DNA of 64,000 nt from NCBI RefSeq assembly GCF_000720255.1, contig NZ_JOJE01000020.1:186001-250000 (forward strand), given 5' to 3'. Position 1 is the stretch's first letter. The number at the start of each line of letters is the position of its first letter. Below the pieces are notes generated by a model. That model was not told the DNA's origin. It saw only the letters and a program-made list of their open reading frames with translations, and did no database searches. Of the stretch, positions 1-8,675 are shown piece by piece. Both the position numbers and the translations under genes were made by a program. Source of the stretch: Streptomyces griseus subsp. griseus. GTDB lineage: Bacteria > Actinomycetota > Actinomycetes > Streptomycetales > Streptomycetaceae.

Positions 1-282
1 GCCCGTCCGGGTCATCCGAACGCGGTCACCGTGCGAGGACACGAAGCCGAAGGATTCCGCTGCGCGGACCAGGGCGTGGACGACCGCCTCGTCCAGCTTG
101 TTCTCCTGGCAGAACGAGGAGACATAGACGGAACCGTCGTCCTGCAGTGCGTGGAACAACCCAAGGCGCTCCATTGCGTGCACCACGTGTGCACCGATGA
201 AGCCGTTGAAGGCGGTATCAGGGTTCAGTGGCGTCAGAGCCTCGCCGTGCCATTGTGCGGTCAACGTGTGTACCGGCGACAA
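1..282 (-). CDS. Probable methyltransferase, N-terminal fragment (runs off the left edge)
   Basis: The reverse strand is open for 94 codons from a TTG at 282 to the window edge. A GAGAGG lies 9 nt before the TTG and is the only good ribosome site nearby. The encoded stretch includes NGFIGAHVVHAMERLGLFHAL and a following segment with a helix-turn-helix-like pattern, which resembles the small winged-helix/dimerisation region that precedes the catalytic domain in O-methyltransferases and related SAM enzymes. The catalytic part lies outside the window, so the class is an inference. It is the same strand as the flavoenzyme gene upstream, 65 nt away, and may be the last gene of that leftward unit. 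Confidence 0.5.
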   Translation of the reverse strand, partial: MSPVHTLTAQWHGEALTPLNPDTAFNGFIGAHVVHAMERLGLFHALQDDGSVYVSSFCQENKLDEAVVHALVRAAESFGFVSSHGDRVRMTRTG

Positions 283-347
283 TCGTCTACACCTCTCAGG
301 AGAAGCGGCGGACGGGGAGCGCGCCGTCCGCCGCGAGAACGACCCGG

Positions 348-1475
348 TCAGAAGGCCTCAAGCCGGGCCAGGTTGGTGGCCAGCGAGTACGGCGTGAGAT
401 CGACGCTGGGCTGGCGGCCCAGGTAGAGGTCCCGGATGATCTGGCCGGAGATGGGCGCCTGCGCCAGTCCGTGGCCGGTGTAACCGGCGGCGAAGAAGAT
501 CCGCTCGTGCTCGCCGCCGGCCTTGCCGATGAGGGCCGACTTCGTCGGCGTGACGTCCAGGCTGCCGGTCCACGCGCTGTGCAGCTTGACGTCCTTCAGC
601 TGGGGATACCACTTCGGCAGCTCGTCGACGGCCGCCTGGAACCAGATGTCCCGCATTCCGTCCTGCTTGGAAATGCGCTCGAGGCCGACGAGGAAGGACT
701 TGCCCATGCCCATCGTCTTCAGCCCGGACACGGGGTGGAACGTGAACGGCGAATCGTGCACGTCGCCCTCGGTGACGAGCGGGTCGGTGTGCAGGAGTTC
801 GGCGAACTGCCCCCACACCGGCAGGTCCAGGCCGGCCATCTTGGCGACGTCGCCGCTCCACGGTCCGGCCGCGATGACGACCGCGTCCGCGGTGAAGTCG
901 CCGGCGCTCGTGCTGACCACGCCGCTGCCGGCGTCCAGCCCGGTCACGGTGATGCCGCTGAGGAGCCGTGCGCCGAGCTTCCGCGCGCCCTCGGCGTAAC
1001 CCTCGACGATCACCTCGGGCTTGATGCGGTACGTCTGCGGGTTCCAGATGGCGGCCTCGATGGTGTCCGGGTCCAGCCAGGGGTTGAGCTCGACGGCCTG
1101 CGCGGCGGTGAGCAGTTCCAGCTCCGCTCCGGCCTCGCGGTGGTCGGGCAGCTCCGCCTCCAGCTCGGCCGCCTGCTGCGGGTTGGTCAGCACTGTCAGC
1201 AGCCCCAGGTTGGCAAGCCCGAGGTCGACACCCATGGCCGTGGCGAACGACTTGAAGTCGGCCAGGCTGCGTGCTGCCAGCTCGGAGTCGTGCGGCTTCC
1301 TCGGGAAGTAGGTGCGGAAGGCGCGGGCGGTCTGGGATGTGGTCGCGGCCCCGAACGTGCCCTTCTCCAGGAGGAGGACGTCGATGCCCTCCTTGGCGCA
1401 GTGGTAGGCGATGGACGTACCGATCACCCCGCCACCGATGATCAGCAGCTGTGCCGTGTTCTTCTGCTCAGACAT
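348..1475 (-). CDS. DAO-family FAD-dependent oxidoreductase (copy A)
   Basis: A 375-residue flavoenzyme of the D-amino-acid oxidase/sarcosine oxidase type. The N-terminus carries a good FAD-binding Rossmann motif (IIGGGVIGTSIAYHCA), and the C-terminus has the usual second FAD contact (FFAAGYTGHGLAQAP). Such enzymes oxidise C-N bonds of amino acids or cyclic amines; the substrate is unknown here. The ATG at 1475 was chosen because it follows GAGGGG and because the paralogue at 4359-5459 starts with the same MSEQ. It overlaps the 3' end of the upstream cucumopine-synthase-like gene (ATGTCTGA), so the two are probably translationally coupled and may act on the same intermediate. Confidence 0.85.
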   Translation of the reverse strand: MSEQKNTAQLLIIGGGVIGTSIAYHCAKEGIDVLLLEKGTFGAATTSQTARAFRTYFPRKPHDSELAARSLADFKSFATAMGVDLGLANLGLLTVLTNPQQAAELEAELPDHREAGAELELLTAAQAVELNPWLDPDTIEAAIWNPQTYRIKPEVIVEGYAEGARKLGARLLSGITVTGLDAGSGVVSTSAGDFTADAVVIAAGPWSGDVAKMAGLDLPVWGQFAELLHTDPLVTEGDVHDSPFTFHPVSGLKTMGMGKSFLVGLERISKQDGMRDIWFQAAVDELPKWYPQLKDVKLHSAWTGSLDVTPTKSALIGKAGGEHERIFFAAGYTGHGLAQAPISGQIIRDLYLGRQPSVDLTPYSLATNLARLEAF

Positions 1476-2427
1476 TCGCACCCCTCATGACGGTCGGACG
1501 GTAGGTCCACTTCTCGCCTTCCAGAGCCCACGGGAACAGCTGAAGATTCCATGCACCGATGGCATTGACGTACGTCGCCATCTGCCCCATCAGTGCGACG
1601 AAGTCTTCCTTCGTGGTAATTCCTTCGAGCGCGGCAACGACTTCTTTGGTGATGTCCCACAGCGTGTTCAATCCGCAGTAGCCGAGGAATTCGGTCGGCT
1701 TGACCAGCAGGATCTTGGCCATCTCGAGCAACGCCGAGAGCTCAATTTCAGTCTGCCGGGCCGCACGCACGAGACTCGTGTAGGACACGTAGCCAAGGGG
1801 TCGCGTCTCACCATTGACAGCCACCAGGGTTGTCAATACCGATTTCTTCGTCCCAGCTCCGGACGGAAACGTGCCCTCGTGGATGTCGACCAGTTCATCC
1901 GTCGGGTCGACCAGCACCCGCTCGGTTTCCGCGGCGATCCTCTCGATCAGCTCGCGGACCCGCTCGGACTCGGCGGGAAGCCGACGCACGCCGTGGCCGG
2001 CCGGCCCGTCCACCCGCCGCACCTGGGCAATCACCGGCTCACCGTTGCGGTATACGGAATCCCAGATCAGCTGCCCGATCTTCGGCAGCGACTCGACGTC
2101 CTCCGGCACGACGGAGCCGATCGGCGAGGTCGGCATCGGCTCGGTCAGCTCGCCGTACTTGATGGTCAGGTGCTGCACCGGGGAGAGGAACACGGTGCCG
2201 TTGGGCTGAATCTTGCGGTCCACCCGGTAATCCGGCACCGCGTGCAGCACATCGTGCGCCGGCGGCACGTGGTACATGCAGTCGCCGGCCACGAGCGCGT
2301 GACCCTGCAAGGTCCGGTACGGCAATGCTGCCCATAGCGGCTCGACAAGGCCTGCGTTACGCCCCTCGTCGAGGGTGATCCGAACCCTGGCGCCGATCGA
2401 CTCCCAGGCGATCTCAATTTGGCGCAT
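1468..2427 (-). CDS. Cucumopine synthase-like protein (cyclophilin-like fold plus helical domain)
   Basis: A 319-residue protein. Residues about 1-125 look like the cyclophilin-like beta-barrel of the DUF3830/cucumopine synthase group: a start with IEIAWESIGARVRITL, then TLQGHALVAGDCMYHVPP, then VQHLTIKYGELTEPMPTS. Residues about 150-319 are mostly helical, as in the cucumopine synthase C-terminal domain. In Agrobacterium, cucumopine synthase condenses histidine with 2-oxoglutarate in a Pictet-Spengler type reaction; the substrate here is not known. The start at 2427 is preceded by GTAGGGG. A longer in-frame start at 2529 would add a low-quality N-terminus and lacks a ribosome site. The gene overlaps the following DAO flavoenzyme gene. 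The assignment rests on remembered family features and is moderate. Confidence 0.6.
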   Translation of the reverse strand: MRQIEIAWESIGARVRITLDEGRNAGLVEPLWAALPYRTLQGHALVAGDCMYHVPPAHDVLHAVPDYRVDRKIQPNGTVFLSPVQHLTIKYGELTEPMPTSPIGSVVPEDVESLPKIGQLIWDSVYRNGEPVIAQVRRVDGPAGHGVRRLPAESERVRELIERIAAETERVLVDPTDELVDIHEGTFPSGAGTKKSVLTTLVAVNGETRPLGYVSYTSLVRAARQTEIELSALLEMAKILLVKPTEFLGYCGLNTLWDITKEVVAALEGITTKEDFVALMGQMATYVNAIGAWNLQLFPWALEGEKWTYRPTVMRGANV

Positions 2428-2531
2428 GATGCCCCTACCTCGTTCTACTCGACCCCTGTTTTCTGACGAGAGTGCATGACAGTTTCCAGGGGATTTGGAT
2501 ACCAGCAACGGGCAAGATGCCGTCTCCAACG

Positions 2532-2562
2532 ACTATAGGAGCCACTGCTTTTTTTCGGTCAA
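2532..2562 (-). promoter_or_regulatory. Candidate sigma70-type promoter for the cucumopine synthase-like/DAO genes
   Basis: On the reverse strand TTGACC (2562-2557) is followed after 19 nt by TATAGT (2537-2532), in an unusually A+T-rich stretch for this genome. It would give a leader of about 100 nt before the ATG at 2427. The spacer is one or two bases long of ideal. Confidence 0.45.
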
Positions 2563-2628
2563 CACGAGCGCCACCTTTGTCAGAACGCCGAGTGTTTGTC
2601 ACTTCGAGTTGCGCGCCGTATTTAGGCA

Positions 2629-2672
2629 TGCCGAATGCCGGGGCCTGCCACGGCAGGTACCGGCATTCGGCA
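2629..2672. terminator. Strong inverted repeat downstream of the MFS gene
   Basis: Outer arms TGCCGAATGCCGG (2629-2641) and CCGGCATTCGGCA (2660-2672) match perfectly. Inside is a second perfect stem CCTGCC/GGCAGG (2644-2657). The hairpin sits 38 nt past the stop of the leftward MFS gene at 2710, so it is most likely its terminator. There is no T-run, as is common in Streptomyces. An operator function cannot be excluded, because a promoter for the next gene lies just beyond. Confidence 0.6.
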
Positions 2673-2709
2673 CAGTGAAATATGGGAGATTTCCTGAGTG
2701 CTGAGGTCC

Positions 2710-4356
2710 TCAGCCCGCTCGTCGCGTGGGAAGGTGGACCTGACTCGTGCTCCCCGGGCCCGTCATCGGCGCCTGGGGTGTCCGGTGCAGCAACCTCGAC
2801 GCACAGAGCAGCGCGATCAAGGAGACCCCGACGGGCAACATCGTGGTCTGCCGCATGGCGTCGACGAACCCGTCCCGGAGCACTTCGCCGCCGACGCTTC
2901 GGATCGTGTCGATGACATCGGGCGACTGGCCGGCGGTCAGTGTCCCGGCGAACGTGTCACCGTCCTGCAGGGTGATGGTGCTGACATTGGCGAAGTGGTC
3001 GATGAACGAGGCTCTGACCTCCGGCGGAAGCTCGGCCGCCTGCTGGACGGCATGCTCGTGCAGCGAGGCGTTGAGCCGGTTCTGCAGCAACGCGCCGATG
3101 GCGGATCCGCCGAGCACCGCGCCGATCTGCCGGGTGGTGTTGAAGACGCCGGATGCTCCTCCGGCCAGTCTCGGGTCCAGGTCACCGACAGCCAGGTTGG
3201 CCGTCAGGACGAACACGCAACCGATACCGACGCCCGTGATCAGGAGCGCGGGTATGAACTGCCACGGACTCGCGCCTGCCCTGGCCTGGATCGCCAGCAG
3301 CGCCAGGCCGACGGCGTAAGCGATCAAACCGAACATGAGCATGGGCTTGCGGCCCATCCGGTCGGACAACCGGCCGCCGATCGGGGCCACCAGGCCCGAT
3401 GCGAACGAGGCCACGGCCAGCGTCATCCCGGCCATGCTCGACGACAGGCCCAGCACGAACTGCAGATAGATCGTCATGGGCAGTGCCAGGCCGATCATCG
3501 CGAAGCCGAAGCACAGCATGGTGCCGCTGGCCACGGAGAAGCTCCGGTTGGCGAACAGACTGAGCGGAACCAGCGGCTCCCGTTTCTCCACCCGTTGCAG
3601 GAACACGAACGCGACGAGGAGGAGCCCACCGAGGGCGAGCAGCAGGGGGATCGACAGCGGACCCGCGACGGTGCCCCAGTGGTAGCGCTCGCCCTCGAGC
3701 AGGCCGAAGCTGATGGCGAGCAGCGCCAAGCAGATCAGGATCATGCCGGGGACGTCGAACCGGTGGTGGGCGCCCGGCCGCGGATCGGGAACGACCACCA
3801 CCGCGAGGATCACGCCCAGGACACCGATCGGCACGTTCACCAGGAAGATCCACTGCCACCCGAGCGCGTCGACGAGCACACCGCCGAGCACCGGACCGCT
3901 CACGGTGGAGAATGCGGCGACCATGCCCCACAGCCCGATGGCGGCACCCCGCCTGTGCGGCGGGAAGAGCATCGTGATGAAGGCGAACGTCTGCGGGCCG
4001 AGCAGGGCGGCGCCGGTGCCGGCGAGGACACGGGCCGCGATCAACTGGTTCGCACTCGTCGCGGCGCCGCAGAGCGCGGAGGCCACCGTGAAGACGATCA
4101 GCCCGGCCACGTAGAGCCGTTTCGGCCCGAAGCGGTCACCCAGCCGGCCCGCGGCGATCAGCTGCACGGCCAGGGCGAGGACGTAGCCGTTGACGACCCA
4201 CAGGATCTGGTCGAAGTCGGCGTTCAGATCGGCCTGGATGGCGGGTATGGCGACGTTGACGATCGAGGTGTCGAGCAACGTCATGAAGAACCCGGCACAC
4301 AGCACCCCCAGCACGCCCCATGGGCTGTCGCGGAATCGCGCTCCCGCTCCCCGCAT
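2710..4356 (-). CDS. DHA2-family MFS drug exporter (14 TM)
   Basis: A 548-residue transporter of the EmrB/QacA type. It opens with a hydrophobic helix containing the DHA2 motif LDTSIVNVAIPAIQ, then WVVNGYVLALA, GRLGDRFGPKR (motif A) and a row of membrane helices typical of 14-TM drug:H+ antiporters; a hydrophilic Arg-rich tail ends the protein. The ATG at 4356 lies 2 nt after the stop of the upstream DAO flavoenzyme gene, so translation is coupled. In a biosynthetic cluster the likely role is export of the product or an intermediate, or self-resistance. The transcript probably ends at the hairpin at 2629-2672. Confidence 0.9.
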   Translation of the reverse strand: MRGAGARFRDSPWGVLGVLCAGFFMTLLDTSIVNVAIPAIQADLNADFDQILWVVNGYVLALAVQLIAAGRLGDRFGPKRLYVAGLIVFTVASALCGAATSANQLIAARVLAGTGAALLGPQTFAFITMLFPPHRRGAAIGLWGMVAAFSTVSGPVLGGVLVDALGWQWIFLVNVPIGVLGVILAVVVVPDPRPGAHHRFDVPGMILICLALLAISFGLLEGERYHWGTVAGPLSIPLLLALGGLLLVAFVFLQRVEKREPLVPLSLFANRSFSVASGTMLCFGFAMIGLALPMTIYLQFVLGLSSSMAGMTLAVASFASGLVAPIGGRLSDRMGRKPMLMFGLIAYAVGLALLAIQARAGASPWQFIPALLITGVGIGCVFVLTANLAVGDLDPRLAGGASGVFNTTRQIGAVLGGSAIGALLQNRLNASLHEHAVQQAAELPPEVRASFIDHFANVSTITLQDGDTFAGTLTAGQSPDVIDTIRSVGGEVLRDGFVDAMRQTTMLPVGVSLIALLCASRLLHRTPQAPMTGPGSTSQVHLPTRRAG

Positions 4357-4358
4357 GG

Positions 4359-5459
4359 TCAGGCCCCGTTGCGGGCCAAGGAGAACGGCGTGATGTCGAC
4401 GCCGGGCTGCCGGCCGAGACAGAGGTCTCGGATGATCTTGCCGGTGGCGGGTGCCTGGCCGAGATCGTGGCCGGTGAAACCGGCGGCGAAGAAGATTCGC
4501 TCGTGTTTGCCGCCCGCCTTGCCGATGAGTGCTGTCCTCGAGGGCGTGACGTCGAGGGTTCCGGTCCAGGCGCTGTGCAGCTTGACGTCTCGCAGCCGCG
4601 GGTATCGGCGCGCCACCTCGTCGCAGGCCGCCTCGTGCCAGATGTCCCGCATACCCTCCCTCTTGGAGAAGCGCTCGAGTCCCACCAGGAATGACGGCCC
4701 CATCCCCATCGTCTTCAGCCCGGCCTCGGGGTGGAACGTGAATGGCGCTTCGACATCACCGTCACCGACCGGGTCGGTGCGGAACAGCTCCGCGTACTGG
4801 CCCCACACCGGCAGCTTCAAGTCGGCCATCGCGGCGATGTCACCGCTGCACTGCCCGGCCGCGATGACGATCGCCTCCGCGGTGAAATCACCCGCCGTGG
4901 TGCTGACGCGGCCGGTGCGCGCATCCACCTCGGTGGCGGTCGTGCCGGTCCACACGCGCGCACCGTGCTTCCGTGCGCCTTCCGCGTAGCCTCGGAGCAC
5001 CTCGTCCGCTCTGAGGTGGATCATCTGCGGGCACCAGACCGCCGCCTCGACGCCCGCCGGATCCAGCCAGGGGTTGCGCCGGATGGCCTGAGCGGCGGTC
5101 AACAGCTCCAGTTGCACACCGACATCGCGCTGTGCGGGCACCTCCGCTTCCAACACGGCCGCCTGATCCGCAGTGGAGGCCACCACCAGCATTCCCGTCT
5201 CCGTCAGCCCGAGATCCACCCCCACGGTGGCGCCGAACGAACGGAAGTCGGCCAGGCTGCGCACCACCAGCTCGGAGTCGTGCACCCGCCCCGGAAAATA
5301 GGTGCGGAACGCGCCCGCGGTCTGCGTCGCGGTGGATTCGATCGCATCCCGTTCCAGGAGAACGACGTCGATGCCCGCCTCCGCACAGTGGTAGGCAATG
5401 GACATGGCGATCACGCCGGTACCGATGATCAGTAATTGTGCCGTGTTCTGCTCAGACAT
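4359..5459 (-). CDS. DAO-family FAD-dependent oxidoreductase (copy B)
   Basis: A 366-residue paralogue of the flavoenzyme at 348-1475; long stretches match almost word for word (AFRTYFPG, KLHSAWTG, HERIFFAAG). Copy A has a normal GGGVIG dinucleotide motif, whereas this copy reads GTGVIA, so the third glycine is replaced by alanine. The family would oxidise an amine or amino acid. A GGGAG ribosome site precedes the ATG. Codon 9 is TTA, which makes translation dependent on the bldA tRNA. It is the first gene of a leftward unit with the MFS exporter. The two copies flanking the MFS and cucumopine-like genes suggest local duplication followed by specialisation. Confidence 0.85.
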   Translation of the reverse strand: MSEQNTAQLLIIGTGVIAMSIAYHCAEAGIDVVLLERDAIESTATQTAGAFRTYFPGRVHDSELVVRSLADFRSFGATVGVDLGLTETGMLVVASTADQAAVLEAEVPAQRDVGVQLELLTAAQAIRRNPWLDPAGVEAAVWCPQMIHLRADEVLRGYAEGARKHGARVWTGTTATEVDARTGRVSTTAGDFTAEAIVIAAGQCSGDIAAMADLKLPVWGQYAELFRTDPVGDGDVEAPFTFHPEAGLKTMGMGPSFLVGLERFSKREGMRDIWHEAACDEVARRYPRLRDVKLHSAWTGTLDVTPSRTALIGKAGGKHERIFFAAGFTGHDLGQAPATGKIIRDLCLGRQPGVDITPFSLARNGA

Positions 5460-5608
5460 GCACGATCTCCCGTGACGTGGTCTACCCGCAGCGATACCGG
5501 AAACGTATCAGCGGCGATAATTTATCCCGGCTGCAAAAGAACAGGCTTTGTCACCTTCGCGCCCGCGCGAAAAAATTAAGCATGTGTCAGCTTCGAACGT
5601 GCGGCGGG

Positions 5609-7525
5609 CTAGGAGCAGTTCTGCCGGTTCATGGTGCCCGTACCCCAGTGCCGCGAAAGGCTCGGCTGATGACCGGTGCCGGACAGCACGCGTGCGGCGT
5701 GTGCCGCAGAGGCAAGGGTGACGTGCCGATGCCAGCCGGGGTAGGACCGGCCGCTGAAGTCCCAGATGCCCACCTGCTCGGCAATCACCTCGAGGTCACG
5801 GTCGACCTGCGGCAGAAGTCTGGTCAGGCTCACCAGGGACGCGATCGGCATGGTCGTCAGATTCGTGAGCCACAGTTCCTCGCCCGTGCTTTCACCGAGG
5901 GGATTGATCGTCAGCAGTTGCAGCGGGGTTTTCCGGGAATCAGATCCGGGGGCCTGGACGTCAACGGTCGCGACCATATGCGCCTTCGGTCTCCCCGGTT
6001 CCATAAAGGTGATCGGACGGCGGCGGAATTTGGCCGCCTCCGCGACCTGGCGGGCGACCTGCGGGGCGTGCCCACGGTAACCGGCGAAACCCCCGTCATC
6101 GATAGCCAGCGGCATACTGTGCGGAATACGGACCAGCATGGGAAACTTGCCCGCGCGTAGTGTCCGGAAAAGCTGGGTGGCGTCCAAAGCACGACCGTCG
6201 AGCAGCACCGGACGGTCGGTGACGTCGCGCTCCCCGGGAAGGTGCAGAAATGCCTGGGCCATGCATTCGCCGAGTGTCTCGGCGCGCAGGTCGTCGGGAA
6301 GCGCCGCGCGGGTCCGCCGGCGATCGTCTTCCAGCCACTCCTTGGGCATCTGGAGCCGCCAGCCCACGGGGAAGCTCCCCTGCTCGGACACGGCCAGAAC
6401 GCCGACTGCCTGCTGGGCGTGCACGGCCTTGCGGCGGTCGGGGCAGAACCGCCTGCTCACGCCCACGGTGTGCAGGCCCGCCTTGGGAATCATGACCGGA
6501 CGGATGACCCACACCTCGGGTGCCGCCGCGCGCGTCACGTACTGGGTCAGTGCCGCTCGGACCGGCTCCCAGTCCCACGTCGAGTCGCTGATGAAGTGGT
6601 GCAGGCGCTGATCGATCCCCGGTCCGCCGATGAACGCCGCGATGTTCCTGATGGTTTTGCGCCCCGGTGTTTCCAGCAGCCCGTGCAGGTACTGCCGCGC
6701 CCGCTGCCGTTGGTCACGGCGGACCAGCCTGCCGAACAAGTCGTCACACAGGTCGTCGAGGACAGAAGTGAGCAGCTCGGGCGCACCCTGGCGGACCAGG
6801 TCCGGCAGGTCGGCGCGCCCGCTGTCGGATTTCGGCACGTCCGGCTGCCGCTGCGAACGGCCCTGTCCGTCGGGCATCCGGGGCGAGCGGTTCGACTGAC
6901 GCGGCGGCAGGTGTCGAGCCGGCGCTTCCGGCTCGGATCCCACCGGTTCGCAGATGTTCCCGTGACCGGTGGCCATGCAGAGGGGGAGGACACGGCCGTC
7001 GAACGCGGCTCGCGTGGTCGACGCGACGTCCGGGACGGCCGAGCATCCACACATCGCGCCCACGGTTCCCGGCTCAGGACGGGTCGCTGCCGCAATGGCC
7101 CGGTCCGACCGCTGGGGATGCGGTATGACGAACCGATTCTCTTTCGAATTACCGTCGGCGCGCGGCAATGGCGCACCCTGCGCGACGACCGGCCTGTCCG
7201 ACGTGATGAACACGTCCTCCTCGTCGCCGTCGAAGAAGACGACGTCGATGGATTGCTCCCCACGGATTTCCGCAGCCCTTAATCGGTGCATGCCTTCGAT
7301 TATTCGCATCGTATTACGATGCACGATTATGGGCGGTAATCTCCCCGACAGCTGGGCAAGCATCTCCACATACTCGTCGTCCTCACCCTTGCCACGGGCG
7401 GATTCCTCCAGCCTCAGACAGCGGATCGGAACGTTTCTCACCTGTCCGGACTCCTGCGCATCCGCGTCAGGAAATGTCGCATCGGTTCGGTTGGCATGAA
7501 TGTCCGGAGAACGCTTGCACCCCAT
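5609..7525 (-). CDS. StrR-like regulator fused to an IS701-type transposase-like domain
   Basis: A 638-residue protein with two recognisable parts. Residues about 30-115 form the ParB-like domain of StrR-type antibiotic regulators (IIEGMHRLRAAEIRGEQSID), followed by the StrR-like DNA-binding stretch (HPQRSDRAIAAATRPEPGTV). Residues about 240-620 resemble IS701 transposases (RARQYLHGLLETPGRKTIRN; near the end GRSYPGWHRHVTLASAAHA). The usual catalytic DDTGFPKKG is RPVMIPKAG here, so the first catalytic aspartate is missing and transposition is unlikely. The ATG at 7525 follows AGGGGGT; a longer in-frame start at 7594 is less well supported. I infer a pathway-specific activator with a domesticated DNA-binding module. 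No terminal inverted repeats are apparent around it. Confidence 0.7.
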   Translation of the reverse strand: MGCKRSPDIHANRTDATFPDADAQESGQVRNVPIRCLRLEESARGKGEDDEYVEMLAQLSGRLPPIIVHRNTMRIIEGMHRLRAAEIRGEQSIDVVFFDGDEEDVFITSDRPVVAQGAPLPRADGNSKENRFVIPHPQRSDRAIAAATRPEPGTVGAMCGCSAVPDVASTTRAAFDGRVLPLCMATGHGNICEPVGSEPEAPARHLPPRQSNRSPRMPDGQGRSQRQPDVPKSDSGRADLPDLVRQGAPELLTSVLDDLCDDLFGRLVRRDQRQRARQYLHGLLETPGRKTIRNIAAFIGGPGIDQRLHHFISDSTWDWEPVRAALTQYVTRAAAPEVWVIRPVMIPKAGLHTVGVSRRFCPDRRKAVHAQQAVGVLAVSEQGSFPVGWRLQMPKEWLEDDRRRTRAALPDDLRAETLGECMAQAFLHLPGERDVTDRPVLLDGRALDATQLFRTLRAGKFPMLVRIPHSMPLAIDDGGFAGYRGHAPQVARQVAEAAKFRRRPITFMEPGRPKAHMVATVDVQAPGSDSRKTPLQLLTINPLGESTGEELWLTNLTTMPIASLVSLTRLLPQVDRDLEVIAEQVGIWDFSGRSYPGWHRHVTLASAAHAARVLSGTGHQPSLSRHWGTGTMNRQNCS

Positions 7526-7761
7526 CGACGGTACCCCCTGTCCCTTTTTGTCGGTGCCAGTACCTCGTACGCATCCCGGGATCTGAATTGCCAAGCTCTT
7601 AGTATCCGCTCCCTTCCGACGTCGGCAACGGGTTCTTTCCGGACCGGCTCAAACCGGCTAATACTCGAGGATCAACCACGTCGAGCAAAAGGAATGAAGA
7701 CAGTTGAGGCATGCCTGCAACCATGCGTTCCGCCAAAAGGCAAGACAGTGTTCAGCGGGCA

Positions 7762-8463
7762 CTACCGCGAGGCACGCCCGCGGCTCGTGCTGGGGGACGC
7801 GCTCCGCGCGCCCGGCTCGGGCCGGTAGAGACACAGGAATGCCTTGACCCCGCCAATGACGAGCTCGGTGATGTCGGACTCGTGAAGCATGATCGCACCG
7901 TAGAACGACCGCTGCGCCACACTGACGAATGTCAGCAGGTTGAAGTGCATCGCGGCCGTGTCGGCGTCCTCGAAGACAAGGAGTCCGCGGTCGGCCATCT
8001 GGCTCAGATACCTGGCGAGCTCACGCTGGAACGCCCGAGGCCCGGTGTCCTGCCACGCCTCCAGTACCGCGGGCGGGATACGCGCGGCCTCCGACTGGAT
8101 GATGCGGACCAATGCGAAGTGTCCCGCGAACGCCGCGGGGGAACTGGCCCACTCCAGCGCGAAGGCGACGAGATCCTCCTCGAGGTCGAGGATCTTGCGC
8201 AGGTGCCGGTCCGCGATCTGGGTGTGGGTCTCGGCCACCTCTGCGGAACCTTCGAGGATGACCGAAAGGAACAGCTGTTCCTTGTCCGTGTAGTGGTTGT
8301 AGATGGTGCGCTTGGAGACACCGGCTTCCGCCGCGATCATGTCGACGCTGGCGCCCGTGTAACCCTGCTGTCCGAACACCGCCCGTGCCGCCCGCGCGAT
8401 GGCACGGCGCTTGTCCGGCTGACCACGGTATACACGCTGAGGTACTGAATCCTGGCTGGCCAT
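7762..8463 (-). CDS. TetR-family transcriptional regulator
   Basis: 233 residues. The N-terminal helix-turn-helix is classical (AIARAARAVFGQQGYTGASVDMIAAEAGVSKRTIYNHYTDKEQLF), and the remainder is the helical ligand-binding domain. The ATG at 8463 follows GGGAGG; the upstream extension in the same frame is unlikely. It is transcribed away from the 3-hydroxyanthranilate genes. An 18-bp palindrome in the shared upstream region (8658-8675) is a good operator candidate, and a near-identical site lies upstream of asnB, so this is the best candidate for the local repressor of both units. The ligand is unknown; a pathway intermediate is plausible. Confidence 0.85.
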   Translation of the reverse strand: MASQDSVPQRVYRGQPDKRRAIARAARAVFGQQGYTGASVDMIAAEAGVSKRTIYNHYTDKEQLFLSVILEGSAEVAETHTQIADRHLRKILDLEEDLVAFALEWASSPAAFAGHFALVRIIQSEAARIPPAVLEAWQDTGPRAFQRELARYLSQMADRGLLVFEDADTAAMHFNLLTFVSVAQRSFYGAIMLHESDITELVIGGVKAFLCLYRPEPGARSASPSTSRGRASR

Positions 8464-8657
8464 CCTGCCCTCCCGGCAGATCACGCCGTGCGTCAGAACA
8501 CTGGGGAGGCGGGCGGTCAGGTCGTACTTCTCGAGCGCGGATACCGCTTCCCCCATGTGGCGCATCTCGGCACCGTACGGCACCCACCACCATGATCATG
8601 GGGCGGTGATCACCGTGTTCGACTCCGAGATCTTCGCCGATCTCGCATGTCGGGACG

Positions 8658-8675
8658 TTACACTGGCTAGTGTAA
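8658..8675. promoter_or_regulatory. TetR-type operator palindrome (site 1)
   Basis: TTACACTGGCTAGTGTAA has perfect 7-bp arms around GGCT. It lies between the divergent tetR gene and the DAHP synthase gene. The remaining sequence of this roughly 500-bp intergenic stretch (8464-8961) shows no open frame I would call a gene. A closely similar site occurs at 18923-18940. Confidence 0.7.

Noticed and set aside
2698..4989. 763-codon forward ORF opposite the MFS and DAO genes
   Set aside because: Antisense shadow in high-G+C DNA; composition is Arg/Gln/His-rich without domains, while the reverse frame is a clear MFS exporter.
5609..7525. Active IS701 insertion sequence
   Set aside because: The transposase-like region is fused in frame to a StrR module, lacks the first catalytic Asp motif, and no terminal inverted repeats or target duplication were seen.
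8590..8601. 12-bp palindrome CCATGATCATGG upstream of tetR
   Set aside because: Perfect but short, made of common tetramers, and without a second copy in the window; not strong enough to call an operator.
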